Of a stretch of 64,000 bases of DNA, positions 26,192-35,439 are shown in pieces; positions within the stretch are counted from its first letter, which is position 1; the number at the start of each line of letters is the position of its first letter. The position numbers were made by a program, and so were the translations under genes. Below the pieces are notes generated by a model that had not been told where the DNA came from, did no database searches, and saw only the letters and a program-made list of their open reading frames with translations. The stretch is from Micavibrio sp. UBA2638 (lineage in GTDB: Bacteria > Pseudomonadota > Alphaproteobacteria > Micavibrionales > Micavibrionaceae): NCBI GenBank assembly GCA_002359735.1, contig DENS01000001.1, positions 1 through 64,000 on the forward strand, in the 5' to 3' direction.

Positions 26192-27358
26192 ATGAGTAAA
26201 CTGGATAAAATAAAATTCGTTGATAACAAGGGTAAGCCGGTCACAGATTTTAATGAAGCTGTGATGTTTGACCCCTTAGGCAATCCGGTTAAACCTGTTA
26301 ATGACAACGGCAAGAACGTTTTGCCTGATACATGGGCAGGAAAAAGCCTGACTGAAAAATTTATGGCCGTAAGCGCGCAGGGATCATCCCGCGACCACAA
26401 GGCCATCAACCAATCGCCATTTAATAAGTTACATTTGGCCATTTCACGTCAAGAGTGGGAAAGACAGCGCAACGATGTGGTGCGCAGATCTCTGCGTGAA
26501 AAAGTCGGTGACCCGAATCCCGATCACAAGGGTTATATGTCCCTACATGATGATCACAATAATCTTTTGGAAATCAGTCGCATCGAAAAACCGACCTATA
26601 GAGGCTTTATGAAGCGCCTTGAAGCCGTTGGCGGTGATTTTGGTTGGCATCAGCGCAAAAAATATCAAAATGTTGATCTAATTGAGAGCATGCTTGCACG
26701 CGATGATGCGGTTATGTTGGCCTTTATGGTCAATGGCAAGGAGGTTGGATTCACCATGATAACCGGCATCCAGAAGAACCCTCCGCGTGCCTACAATCCT
26801 GAAGGGGCCCTGACAAAAACCGATGCCATACGCCGCTTCTCAGAATACGAAAACCAACGTATTCAAGATGAAAAATTGAATTACAAACCTTTGCCACAAA
26901 ACCCAAGCGTATTAGAGATCTACAAGTTCGGCATGTATAAAGACAACACAGCAGCCGGATTGGGCCACTACTTCCTGCCTGCCGTCATGGAAATGATTTT
27001 CAACGGCGAAGTCTTCCATGACCAGGACGGGCCACAATTAATCTATCTGGATACACGTGACACGAACCCGCGGGGCACGCTGACTTTCTATCTTAAAAAC
27101 GGCTTATCTATTTTTGCCGAAGAAGCTCTACACAACGATCTGGACTTTAATATCCAGAGCTTTGGCCCCATTAATGGTGACGCCGTCAAAACAACACCGC
27201 CGGAGCCTAAGAAACAAAAAACTGCCGCAACAAAAAAGAATAAAACCAGCACAAACACTAAAGCGCCCAAAAGCAATACAGATAACAATGCGGTTGAAGA
27301 CAATAATAAAACACCGCCCCCCAATTCCACCGACCACAATGCGCCCTCAGAACCATAA
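26192..27358 (+). CDS. Probable GNAT-like acetyltransferase with disordered tail
   Basis: In this 388-residue protein the middle part has GNAT features: 'MLAFMVNGKEVGFTMITG', 'YKFGMYKDNTAAGLGHYFLPAV' (the acyl-CoA loop region) and 'YLDTRDTNPRGTLTFYLKNGL', near residues 170-310. The last 60 residues are Lys/Thr/Asn/Pro low complexity. GGAG precedes the ATG, and a strong terminator follows immediately. It pairs with the XRE/TrmB-like regulator. The substrate is unknown, and the family call is from motif order only. Confidence 0.55.
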   Translation: MSKLDKIKFVDNKGKPVTDFNEAVMFDPLGNPVKPVNDNGKNVLPDTWAGKSLTEKFMAVSAQGSSRDHKAINQSPFNKLHLAISRQEWERQRNDVVRRSLREKVGDPNPDHKGYMSLHDDHNNLLEISRIEKPTYRGFMKRLEAVGGDFGWHQRKKYQNVDLIESMLARDDAVMLAFMVNGKEVGFTMITGIQKNPPRAYNPEGALTKTDAIRRFSEYENQRIQDEKLNYKPLPQNPSVLEIYKFGMYKDNTAAGLGHYFLPAVMEMIFNGEVFHDQDGPQLIYLDTRDTNPRGTLTFYLKNGLSIFAEEALHNDLDFNIQSFGPINGDAVKTTPPEPKKQKTAATKKNKTSTNTKAPKSNTDNNAVEDNNKTPPPNSTDHNAPSEP

Positions 27359-27392
27359 AAAAACCGCTCCAATATATCTTGAAGCGGTTTTT
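27359..27392. terminator. Bidirectional terminator between convergent genes
   Basis: AAAAACCGCT pairs with AGCGGTTTTT around a 14-base loop. It serves the acetyltransferase-like gene on + and the M16 peptidase on -. Confidence 0.8.
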
Positions 27393-27423
27393 AATGTTAT
27401 TTAATACGATAAATCAGAGAGTT

Positions 27424-28695
27424 TTAAAGCTCAAATCCCATACGCATGGCGATTTGCTCACTCTCATTCGGCTTTTCAGGGCCAACTGAAACGTATGACG
27501 GCTTAGTAGAGAATACTCGGCGCGCGGCCTCCATTACGTCATCCTTCGTAACAGAATCAACTCGCGCCATAAAATCTTCCACTGTCTCAATACGCTGGTG
27601 CATATTAAACTCCATCATATTCGAGGTCATACGAGACGCGCTGCTTGCATCGGCCTCCATGGCGATATGACTACGAAATAATTTCTTCGCACGATTAAAC
27701 TCTTCATCACTGACAGGCTCTTGACGAAGTTTATTTAACTCATCGCATAATACGGGAATAAGCTGGGACACTTTTTCGGGGCTTGTTCCAGCCTGAGCAA
27801 TAAAGAGCCCGGTGTCCAAACTATGGGAAAAACCTGCCGCGACACCATAGACAAGAGAGCGCTTCTCACGAATTTCTGTAAATAAACGCGACGACATTCC
27901 ACCGGATAAAACCTTACTAAGGATAGACTCGGCAATTTCATCTTTAGGGTCATCGGTCGACGCAGCTTCAAAAGCGACAGCCAAACTGACCTGTTGCGTG
28001 GGCTTCACTATCTCACAATTGCCACCAACATATTGCGCAGGATCAAAAACACTGCGCTCCCCTGTCGGCATATCGGCCACTTTATCCTTAATATCCTGCA
28101 ATATTTTCGCGGGATCGCATCCACCGGCAACTGAAACAATTAAATTACCAGCGTGATAATGTTTAGCGCGGAAAGCATCAAACATATCACGATCAAATGA
28201 TTTTATATTTTCGGAAGGCCCAAGAACAGTGCGCCCCATGGCCTGACCGCTATACAATGTATCAAAAACTGCATTTATCAACACACTGCTATTGTTATCT
28301 TCTGACCGTTTAATTTCTTCCAATATAACACCGCGCTCCTTTTCCAGCTCATCGGCTGGCAAGGTTAAATTCATGGCCATATCGGCTTCAATTTCATTAA
28401 ATTTAAACGCATCTTCGTTCAAACCATGCATATGATAAGATGTCACTTCTTTCGAAGTAAAAGCATTACTTCTGGCGCCCAAATCATCCATCTCTTTATT
28501 CAGCGCTGTCACATCACGGTTCTTTGTACCTTTAAAGGCCATATGTTCAAAAAAATGAGCCAGGCCATTTTCTTCTGCTGTTTCAAATCGTGATCCAACA
28601 CGAAATGTGTATGACATCGCTGTGGTTTGTGAATTGGGCATATGGTCAATCAAAACCGTTGCGCCATTATCAAGTGTATGTTTCTCAACACTCAT
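27424..28695 (-). CDS. M16 family zinc metallopeptidase (processing peptidase-like)
   Basis: The 423-residue protein has the inverted zinc motif HFFEH at 47-51 ('HFFEHMAFKGT') with the downstream Glu region 'ERGVILEEIKR', and a second M16 half with 'GGMSSRLFTEIREKRSLVY'. This is the single-chain, mitochondrial-processing-peptidase-beta-like type common in alphaproteobacteria. No signal peptide is seen. Probable role: degradation of peptides or processing; the exact substrate is unknown. Confidence 0.92.
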   Translation of the reverse strand: MSVEKHTLDNGATVLIDHMPNSQTTAMSYTFRVGSRFETAEENGLAHFFEHMAFKGTKNRDVTALNKEMDDLGARSNAFTSKEVTSYHMHGLNEDAFKFNEIEADMAMNLTLPADELEKERGVILEEIKRSEDNNSSVLINAVFDTLYSGQAMGRTVLGPSENIKSFDRDMFDAFRAKHYHAGNLIVSVAGGCDPAKILQDIKDKVADMPTGERSVFDPAQYVGGNCEIVKPTQQVSLAVAFEAASTDDPKDEIAESILSKVLSGGMSSRLFTEIREKRSLVYGVAAGFSHSLDTGLFIAQAGTSPEKVSQLIPVLCDELNKLRQEPVSDEEFNRAKKLFRSHIAMEADASSASRMTSNMMEFNMHQRIETVEDFMARVDSVTKDDVMEAARRVFSTKPSYVSVGPEKPNESEQIAMRMGFEL

Positions 28696-28777
28696 AAGAA
28701 ATCTCCCTGTAAATATATTTTATTGTTTTTATCGTTTCATTATTCGTATTGCATTTATCCTTTAAAGGCAAGGGCAT

Positions 28778-30361
28778 TTATGACATATGAAAGCCGCCCC
28801 TTGACTTTTTAGGCGCTGCCACCTTTTGCTTTTCTTCAATGTCATTTGATACGAATTTCTGGGTCATTCTAACGCCAACACCAGAAACATTGCCGCCTTT
28901 GCGCGATGTTCCGGCGATATCCAAATGTGCCCATGCCCGCGCAGATCCGTCGGGTGCATCTTCGATAAATTCGTGCAAGAAGGCGGCCGCGGTGCTGGCT
29001 CCGGCTCCGGCCATTGATCCTGTATTACTGAGGTCAGCGTCCTTGCCTTTCATGGCATTGGAAAAAGCCGCATGCAAAACGGGCATGCGCCAGTTTTCTT
29101 CTTGGGATTGTTTGCCGGCGGCATCCAGTTTCTGCCACAAATCATCATCATTGGAAAACACGCCTGTATACACATCTGCCAATGCTGCAACCATAGCGCC
29201 GGTCAATGTCGCGAAATCCAAAACAGTGTGCGGATTGTATTCACGCTGTATATATGTCATACAATCACCCAGCACCAAACGCCCTTCGGCATCCGTATTC
29301 CCAATCTCAACGGTTTTCCCATTCATCATGGTAATAATATCGGATGGACGATACGCGTTTCCATCCATCATGTTTTCTGTCAAACCGACAATAGCCACAG
29401 CTTTCGTTTGCGCTTGTGTCGTTGCCAATGCGCGCATCGCACCGACCACAGCGGCAGAACCGCACATGTCAGTTTTCATATTCGCCATAGACCCGCCAGG
29501 CTTAAGGTTATTGCCGCCGGTATCAAAGGTCACACCCTTTCCAACCAAAGCCAACGGACGGTCATTAAGTCCGCCTGTCCCATCATATTCCACAATAACA
29601 ATACGCGGCGGGTTCATCGTGCTACCTTGGGCCACAGCTAAAATACCGCCCATACCAAGGTCTGCCATATCATTTTCATCCAGCTTCTTTATTTTCACGT
29701 TAGGAACATTATCAAATTCCTCTTCAATGCGCTTGGCATAGGCCATGGGCGTTAACTTATTCGGAGGCTCATTCCCCAAATCACGTGCCCAATTTGCGCT
29801 ATCAGTTACGGCTTTCAAGGGAGCATAAAGCAGCTCTGCTCCCAGAACATCGTCGACAATTGCGGTAACACGCGGCTCGTTTTCATTATCATTCGCGCCT
29901 GCGGCCAATGGTTTTGTCTTATATTTGGTAAAGGCGTAGGTTGAAGCCGCATAACCATCCATCATGTGTGCCGCCAGCTCTTCATTCTTCAAAGTTTTTC
30001 CCTTATATTTCTGACGATCGACCATATCGGCCAGAAATGTCACTTTGCTTTCACCAACACTGCTGATCATATTCTTAATACTGCCGGATAATTGACGAAC
30101 AGATTGTTCAGTCAAGTCCTGCGGTTTTCCCATACCCAGTAAAACAATATCCTGCATACCATGAACTGGATCGACAGAAATATGCAGGGACTGCCCCGTA
30201 TTTGCATTGAATTTTGTTTTATTACGCATACGCTCCTTAAGGACATTACCAAGTTGCAAATCAAGTTTTTGTGCCTTTGGCCCCAGCTCACAGCCTTCAT
30301 AAACCGGAATGATCATCAGCTGCGTATCGGCTGGTTTATAGCTTTTAAAGTCAATTGTCAT
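28778..30361 (-). CDS. pepA: Leucyl aminopeptidase (M17)
   Basis: The C-terminal catalytic half has the M17 signature 'NTDAEGRLVLGD', the metal and catalytic segments 'GVTFDTGGNNLKPGG' and 'MKTDMCGSAAVVGAM', and 'DLSNTG'. It removes N-terminal residues from peptides in the cytoplasm. I use the ATG at 30361, with AGGGA nine bases before it, rather than the one at 30403. This gives 527 residues. One C-terminal stretch, 'KQKVAAPKKSRGGFHMS', is unusually basic. Confidence 0.93.
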   Translation of the reverse strand: MTIDFKSYKPADTQLMIIPVYEGCELGPKAQKLDLQLGNVLKERMRNKTKFNANTGQSLHISVDPVHGMQDIVLLGMGKPQDLTEQSVRQLSGSIKNMISSVGESKVTFLADMVDRQKYKGKTLKNEELAAHMMDGYAASTYAFTKYKTKPLAAGANDNENEPRVTAIVDDVLGAELLYAPLKAVTDSANWARDLGNEPPNKLTPMAYAKRIEEEFDNVPNVKIKKLDENDMADLGMGGILAVAQGSTMNPPRIVIVEYDGTGGLNDRPLALVGKGVTFDTGGNNLKPGGSMANMKTDMCGSAAVVGAMRALATTQAQTKAVAIVGLTENMMDGNAYRPSDIITMMNGKTVEIGNTDAEGRLVLGDCMTYIQREYNPHTVLDFATLTGAMVAALADVYTGVFSNDDDLWQKLDAAGKQSQEENWRMPVLHAAFSNAMKGKDADLSNTGSMAGAGASTAAAFLHEFIEDAPDGSARAWAHLDIAGTSRKGGNVSGVGVRMTQKFVSNDIEEKQKVAAPKKSRGGFHMS

Positions 30362-30441
30362 GGCATAATATCCCTGTCTAGTTTTCATATGTGAATTAGT
30401 CATATTAAATCACGCAGATAAATGCAAGAAATATATACCAT

Positions 30442-30472
30442 AAAAAAAGCCCCGCAATTTTTTACGGGACTT
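30442..30472 (-). terminator. Terminator after groEL
   Basis: On the - strand AAGTCCCG pairs with CGGGGCTT and runs into TTTTTT, about 100 bases past the groEL stop. Confidence 0.7.
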
Positions 30473-30572
30473 CTTGTAACATTATTAAGGGTGCTTGCTT
30501 ATGGGCAACTGCAAATCTGTTGTATGCCTAGAACGGTCATCGTGAGCATTCAAAACAAACAGAGCTTTGCAA

Positions 30573-32237
30573 TTACATCATGCCCATGCCGCCCATACCA
30601 CCCATGCCGCCCATGCCGCCCATGCCGGCACCAACATCATTTGCAGCTTTATCTTCATCTGGGCTGTCAGTCACGATGGCTTCTGTTGTTATCAGCAAAC
30701 TGGCGACAGAGGCCGCGTCCTGCAGAGCAGTGCGGACCACTTTAACCGGGTCAATGATCCCGGCCTTTACCAAGTCCTTGAATTCGCCAACCTGTGCATC
30801 GAAACCATGATTAGTATCTTTTTGCTCAAGCAATTTACCAACAATCACGGAGCCTTCAGCACCAGCGTTTTCCGCAATCTGACGGATTGGAGCCTGAATA
30901 GCGCGGCGAACAATCTCAATACCGACATTCTGGTCATCGTTGTCACCTTTTAGGTCTTTAAGAGCCTTGGTGGCATAAAGAAGCGCAGTACCACCACCGG
31001 CGATAATGCCTTCCTGCACGGCGGCCCGTGTTGCGTGCATAGCATCATCAACGCGGTCCTTGCGTTCTTTAACCTCAACTTCCGTTGCTCCGCCAACACG
31101 GATAACGGCAACACCGCCAGCCAATTTCGCCAGACGTTCCTGTAGTTTTTCCTTATCGTAATCAGACGATGTTTCTTCAATCTGGCGACGAATTTGTGCG
31201 CAACGGGCTTCAATGTCTTTCTTGTCACCTGCACCGTCAACCATAGTTGTATCATCTTTTGTGATAGACACTTTCTTGGCAGAACCCAGCATATCAAGAG
31301 TAACATTTTCAAGTTTAATGCCCAAATCTTCGGAGATCACCTGACCACCGGTTAAAACAGCCATGTCTTCCAGCATCGCCTTACGACGATCACCAAAACC
31401 AGGCGCCTTAACAGCCGCTATTTTCAATCCACCGCGCAATTTATTTACAACCAATGTCGCAAGGGCCTCACCTTCAACATCCTCAGCCACAATCAACAAT
31501 GGACGGCTGGATTGTACCACTGCTTCCAGAATTGGCAGCATAGATTGCAGATTAGACAACTTGCCTTCATGCAAAAGCACATATGGGTTTTCCATGACAG
31601 CCTGCATTTTATCAGCATCTGTAATGAAATACGGTGACAAATAGCCACGGTCAAACTGCATACCTTCAACAACTTCTAATTCGTTGTACAGAGACTTTGC
31701 TTCTTCAACCGTGATGACACCTTCTTGCCCAACACGTTCCATCGCTTCTGCGATCATGGCGCCGATTTCTTGCTCACCATTGGCAGAAATTGTTCCGACC
31801 TGCTTAATCTCATCATTTGTTTTGACGTTTTTACCGCGTTTTTTCAGATCTTCAACAACGGTTAAGACAGCTTTGTCAATGCCGCGTTTCAAGTCCATTG
31901 GATTACGGCCAGACGATACAGCCTTCACACCTTCACGGGCAATGGACTGAGCCAAAACTGTGGCAGTTGTTGTACCATCACCAGCATGATCATTGGCCTT
32001 AGACGCCACTTCACGGATTAACTGAGCACCAACATTCTGCTGCTTGTTTTTCAATTCAATTTCTTTCGCAACAGAAACCCCGTCTTTTGTCGTGCGCGGA
32101 GCGCCAAAAGATTTTTCTAAAATGACATTACGTCCTTTGGGGCCCAATGTTACCTTTACTGCGTTTGCAATAATATCAACACCTTTGAGCAACTGCTCTC
32201 TGGCATCTTCCTTAAATCTTACTTCTTTCGCTGACAT
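30573..32237 (-). CDS. groEL: Chaperonin GroEL
   Basis: The 60-kDa chaperonin forms the ATP-driven folding chamber with GroES. The start at 32237 ('MSAKEVRFKEDAREQLLKGV') has AAGGA eight bases upstream; an earlier in-frame ATG is unlikely. Family marks are 'LGPKGRNVILEKSFGAPRTTKDGVSVAKEI' split over the apical hinge, 'AGDGTTTATVLA', and the Gly-Gly-Met C-terminal repeats. It has 554 residues, cotranscribed with groES under CIRCE. Confidence 0.98.
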   Translation of the reverse strand: MSAKEVRFKEDAREQLLKGVDIIANAVKVTLGPKGRNVILEKSFGAPRTTKDGVSVAKEIELKNKQQNVGAQLIREVASKANDHAGDGTTTATVLAQSIAREGVKAVSSGRNPMDLKRGIDKAVLTVVEDLKKRGKNVKTNDEIKQVGTISANGEQEIGAMIAEAMERVGQEGVITVEEAKSLYNELEVVEGMQFDRGYLSPYFITDADKMQAVMENPYVLLHEGKLSNLQSMLPILEAVVQSSRPLLIVAEDVEGEALATLVVNKLRGGLKIAAVKAPGFGDRRKAMLEDMAVLTGGQVISEDLGIKLENVTLDMLGSAKKVSITKDDTTMVDGAGDKKDIEARCAQIRRQIEETSSDYDKEKLQERLAKLAGGVAVIRVGGATEVEVKERKDRVDDAMHATRAAVQEGIIAGGGTALLYATKALKDLKGDNDDQNVGIEIVRRAIQAPIRQIAENAGAEGSVIVGKLLEQKDTNHGFDAQVGEFKDLVKAGIIDPVKVVRTALQDAASVASLLITTEAIVTDSPDEDKAANDVGAGMGGMGGMGGMGGMGMM

Positions 32238-32321
32238 GTTTCGTTTCCTTTCAGTCAAACTTTTTTCAAAAACCGGTATTCCGGCAGGCTATAAATACAA
32301 GCCTTGTGTTAATTTTAGTAA

Positions 32322-32615
32322 TTATCCAATAATTCCGATAATGTCGGATTCTTTCATCACCATTAGGTCTTCACCGTCGATTTTCACTTCGGTACCAGCC
32401 CATTTCGAGAAGATGATTTTATCACCCAACTTGACATCTAATGGACGCAAATCGCCATTGTCATTCAAGTGGCCATTTCCAACGGCAAGAACTTCACCTT
32501 CCATTGGCTTTTCCTGTGCATTTTCAGGCAAGATAATCCCGCCTGCTGTTTTCTCATCATTGCTTGCGCGGCGGACAAGTACGCGATCATGTAAAGGACG
32601 AAATTTAGCTGACAT
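32322..32615 (-). CDS. groES: Co-chaperonin GroES
   Basis: The 97-residue protein is the lid of the GroEL chamber. It contains 'FRPLHDRVLVRR', 'GGIILPENAQEKPMEGEVLAVG' (mobile loop and roof, split) and 'DKIIFSKWAGTEVK'. It is the first gene of the groES-groEL operon, 84 bases before groEL. Confidence 0.98.
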   Translation of the reverse strand: MSAKFRPLHDRVLVRRASNDEKTAGGIILPENAQEKPMEGEVLAVGNGHLNDNGDLRPLDVKLGDKIIFSKWAGTEVKIDGEDLMVMKESDIIGIIG

Positions 32616-32712
32616 TTCGTGTGTCTCCTTAGTTTATGGTTAAAATAGCAGGTCTTACGCCTCTATAAAGAGCAGGCAAAAAACCCCTCCTAACTCACAA
32701 AAGCAGTGCCTA

Positions 32713-32739
32713 TTAGCACTCCTACTCGGTGAGTGCTAA
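32713..32739. promoter_or_regulatory. CIRCE operator (HrcA binding site)
   Basis: TTAGCACTC-N9-GAGTGCTAA is a perfect match to the CIRCE inverted repeat. It sits directly after the groES promoter, so HrcA should repress the operon until heat shock. Confidence 0.95.
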
Positions 32740-32740
32740 A

Positions 32741-32769
32741 TATATAGAAGACTATTCTAAAAATTTCAA
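32741..32769 (-). promoter_or_regulatory. groES-groEL promoter
   Basis: On the - strand TTGAAA (32764-32769) and TATATA (32741-32746) are 17 bases apart. The CTTGAAA box also fits alphaproteobacterial heat-shock sigma (RpoH) promoters, so dual control with CIRCE is possible. Confidence 0.75.
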
Positions 32770-32897
32770 GTTTTATTCGTCACCATGGCGCTAAACATGA
32801 ATTTGCAGATAATCTTACGAATATGAGATAATGAGGGGTGAACAAAGCCTCCGGGAAAAAGAGAGGCTGGAATACAATTTTAGGAGGACAAACATAT

Positions 32898-33164
32898 ATG
32901 GCTGATCTGAGCATACAACTAACAAAGCACTATCGCCTGACGACGGCAAAAATTCTATATCACATGCCCGACTACGAAAAACTACTACAAGAATATATAT
33001 GGCAAGATTACGATCTCGCTCCCAAATACCCTAGTCTGAAAAAATTCTTAGAATTCTGGAGCAAAGAAATCGAAGGCAAACTTCATAGCGTCTACGTGGC
33101 CGACAAAGCCCTGATAACGCCCGGCGATTATCGTTTCGCCGACTGGCAGGGAACCTTGCAGTAA
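32898..33164 (+). CDS. usg: Usg family protein
   Basis: The small alphaproteobacterial protein (88 residues) has the Usg pattern 'LTKHYRLTTAKILYHMPDYE', 'YIWQDYDLAPKYP' and 'FLEFWSKEIEGKLHSVYVAD'. The start at 32898 has AGGAGG ten bases upstream; a frame beginning at 32838 is longer but lacks a site. The family was once linked to tryptophan synthesis by gene context, but its function is not established. It is divergent from groES. Confidence 0.88.
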   Translation: MADLSIQLTKHYRLTTAKILYHMPDYEKLLQEYIWQDYDLAPKYPSLKKFLEFWSKEIEGKLHSVYVADKALITPGDYRFADWQGTLQ

Positions 33165-33171
33165 AAAATAG

Positions 33172-33492
33172 TTAAAGATCATCAGGATCGTTCGCCAATG
33201 TGACTTTTAAACCATCCAGCTCTTCATTCATAATAATCTGACACGATAAACGGGAGTTGTCTTGAACATCCATGGCCTCGTCCAACATATCTTCTTCTTC
33301 ATCACGTTTTTCAGGCAGACGGCCCAACCAATCTTCGTCAACATAAACATGACAGGTTGCGCATGCGCAGGCTCCGCCGCATTCAGCCTTAATCGGCAAA
33401 CCATAATCACGAATGATTTCCATGACACGCCAACCCGAAACGCCCTCTAATTCTTGCTCAACACCATTTAAATCAGTCACATAAATTTTCAT
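33172..33492 (-). CDS. Adrenodoxin-type 2Fe-2S ferredoxin
   Basis: The 106-residue ferredoxin has the cluster ligands C38-x5-C44-x2-C47 and C84. An extra Cys42 lies between the first two. The sequence 'GVSGWRVMEIIRDYGLPIKAECGG' is typical of the vertebrate-adrenodoxin/bacterial Fdx class used in iron-sulfur assembly and P450 electron transfer. It follows a membrane protein gene by two bases. Confidence 0.93.
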   Translation of the reverse strand: MKIYVTDLNGVEQELEGVSGWRVMEIIRDYGLPIKAECGGACACATCHVYVDEDWLGRLPEKRDEEEDMLDEAMDVQDNSRLSCQIIMNEELDGLKVTLANDPDDL

Positions 33493-33494
33493 GA

Positions 33495-34292
33495 TTAATA
33501 ACCACTTTTATTATTAGTATCATTAAAGACATCCATAACCCCGCGGCCAATTGCAACGCTGGCAACAATCATCAACATCATCTCCAGCACCGATTGCAAG
33601 GCCAAAAGTAAAATTATCAACGCCCCAGATGGATCATCAGGATTATGCACGACAAAAACCTTCAACACATCGCTCAGGACAAGAAAAAATAACGCAAATG
33701 GCAACAGAGCCATAATCCAGACCGAAAAAAGATGAAAAGAAAATGAAAAACCTTGAATTTTATGCATATATTGGCGCATAGAATACCCAAACGTAACCGG
33801 CACATACAGCCACAACAAACGGAAAGCCCAAATCATCGCGCCAATAAAAAATACAGCAACTAAAAAGGAGGTAAAACCGCCCTCTCCCGATTGTTCCGGC
33901 TGCATTGGAGCGGCCATAACAACCAGCATCCCCACAATAAAGGCCACAATCATTTTTAAGAGAGTATAAACAATGGCACCTGCCTGAATATCGGCCGCGC
34001 GCCTTTTATAATGTTCGTAAGACTCTGCCCCCGGCGGCTGAATAATTGCCTCATGACGAAAAATCGCAATACGCAACAACGTACAAATCAAATACCCTTC
34101 CAACAAATAGGCTGGGAATAATATCAGCCCCTTGCGCAAAGCGTTCTCTTCTAATCCCAAATGATATGAGGTTACAAGGCAAATAAATTTCACCAAAATA
34201 GGAATAGCCCCCAAACGAAAAATCAACTTTTGATTATTCGCGACGAATTGAAAACCCTCTTTGGTGGCGCTAAAAATGTTAAACGATGCCAT
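33495..34292 (-). CDS. Multi-pass membrane protein, unknown
   Basis: The 265-residue protein has about five or six hydrophobic helices (near 26-55, 90-125, 140-165, 195-220 and 235-260). The C-terminal part contains 'VIFVIIG'-like alternation but no recognised motif. It is upstream of the ferredoxin with a two-base gap, so the two are coupled, but this does not by itself fix a role. Confidence 0.65.
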   Translation of the reverse strand: MASFNIFSATKEGFQFVANNQKLIFRLGAIPILVKFICLVTSYHLGLEENALRKGLILFPAYLLEGYLICTLLRIAIFRHEAIIQPPGAESYEHYKRRAADIQAGAIVYTLLKMIVAFIVGMLVVMAAPMQPEQSGEGGFTSFLVAVFFIGAMIWAFRLLWLYVPVTFGYSMRQYMHKIQGFSFSFHLFSVWIMALLPFALFFLVLSDVLKVFVVHNPDDPSGALIILLLALQSVLEMMLMIVASVAIGRGVMDVFNDTNNKSGY

Positions 34293-34408
34293 AATGCCTG
34301 ATTGTCATTCGAATTTATTTTATAAAGGTAGAATGAATTTGGCTTTGTGTCTATGCATTGGAGCAAAATTATCTTGTCGAACAGAAGTTTCGGAGCTAAC
34401 GTTTCACC

Positions 34409-35422
34409 ATGAATAAACACATGCAAAACCCATCTGCGCGAAACATTTCAAATTGGCTCTTTGGCGTTGCGGCCTTAGTATTCGTCATGATTATCGTCGG
34501 TGCCATTACAAGGCTTACAGAATCAGGCCTTTCCATGGTGGAATGGAGACCATTAATAGGCACTCTTCCCCCCTTAAATGAGGAAGCCTGGGTCAGAGTT
34601 TTTGAGTTGTATAAACAAACGCCAGAATTTCAAAAGAAAAACTTCTGGATGGGCATTGAAGACTTCAAACGAATCTTCTTTTGGGAATGGTTTCACCGCT
34701 TCATGGGACGCCTGATCGGTGTTGCCTATGCTCTGCCCTTTTTCTATTTCCTGCTAACCAAAAAAATACCAGATGGATTTAAGCTAAAGCTACTCTTTCT
34801 TTTAATTTTGGGCGGTCTTCAAGGGCTTTTAGGATGGTACATGGTACAAAGCGGTTTAGTAGACCGTCCATCAGTCAGTCATTACCGGTTATCAGCACAT
34901 CTGGGCGTTGCATTACTTATATTCAGCCTTTTAATTTGGAACGCTCTATCAATCAGGGGCATAAAGAAAAATCCATCACCACAGTTATATACCCATGCAT
35001 GGGTAACGCTTGGGTTTATGATACTTACCATCTTCTGGGGGGCCTATACGGCTGGTCTGGATGCCGGATTGGTTTACAATGAATTTCCATTAATGGGCGA
35101 CGGCATTGTGCCTCCTGACATGTGGCATCTGCAACCATATTGGATCAATTTCTTTGAAAATATTCCATCCGTCCAATTTACGCATAGATGGCTTGCCATC
35201 ATGACAGCCGGAATTATTTTGACGCTTTGGGGACACGCGCTTTATAACAAAAACGCCATCTGGCCCATCCATATACTTGCATTATTGGTTACAATACAAG
35301 TTGGCCTGGGCATTGCGACCTTATTAAGCGGCGTGAATATAAATCTGGCCACCGCACATCAAGCAGGCGCTGCACTACTCTTAGCTACAATGACTATTAT
35401 CTTGTACAAAACGCGGCCATAG
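34409..35422 (+). CDS. ctaA: Heme A synthase (COX15/CtaA type)
   Basis: The 337-residue inner-membrane protein has about eight helices. It oxidises the methyl group of heme O to make heme A for cytochrome aa3 oxidase. Marks include 'GAITRLTESGLSMVEWRPLIG' near the start, 'FFWEWFHRFMGRLIGVAYAL' and 'FTHRWLAIMTAGIILTLWGHAL', with conserved His heme ligands. It resembles the alphaproteobacterial and mitochondrial COX15 form rather than the short Bacillus form. Confidence 0.95.
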   Translation: MNKHMQNPSARNISNWLFGVAALVFVMIIVGAITRLTESGLSMVEWRPLIGTLPPLNEEAWVRVFELYKQTPEFQKKNFWMGIEDFKRIFFWEWFHRFMGRLIGVAYALPFFYFLLTKKIPDGFKLKLLFLLILGGLQGLLGWYMVQSGLVDRPSVSHYRLSAHLGVALLIFSLLIWNALSIRGIKKNPSPQLYTHAWVTLGFMILTIFWGAYTAGLDAGLVYNEFPLMGDGIVPPDMWHLQPYWINFFENIPSVQFTHRWLAIMTAGIILTLWGHALYNKNAIWPIHILALLVTIQVGLGIATLLSGVNINLATAHQAGAALLLATMTIILYKTRP

Positions 35423-35439
35423 GACAGGCCAGCACGCTC

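Noticed and set aside
30580..30640. Repeat cluster resembling a short tandem array
   Set aside because: It is the coding sequence for the Gly-Gly-Met tail of GroEL, a known family feature.
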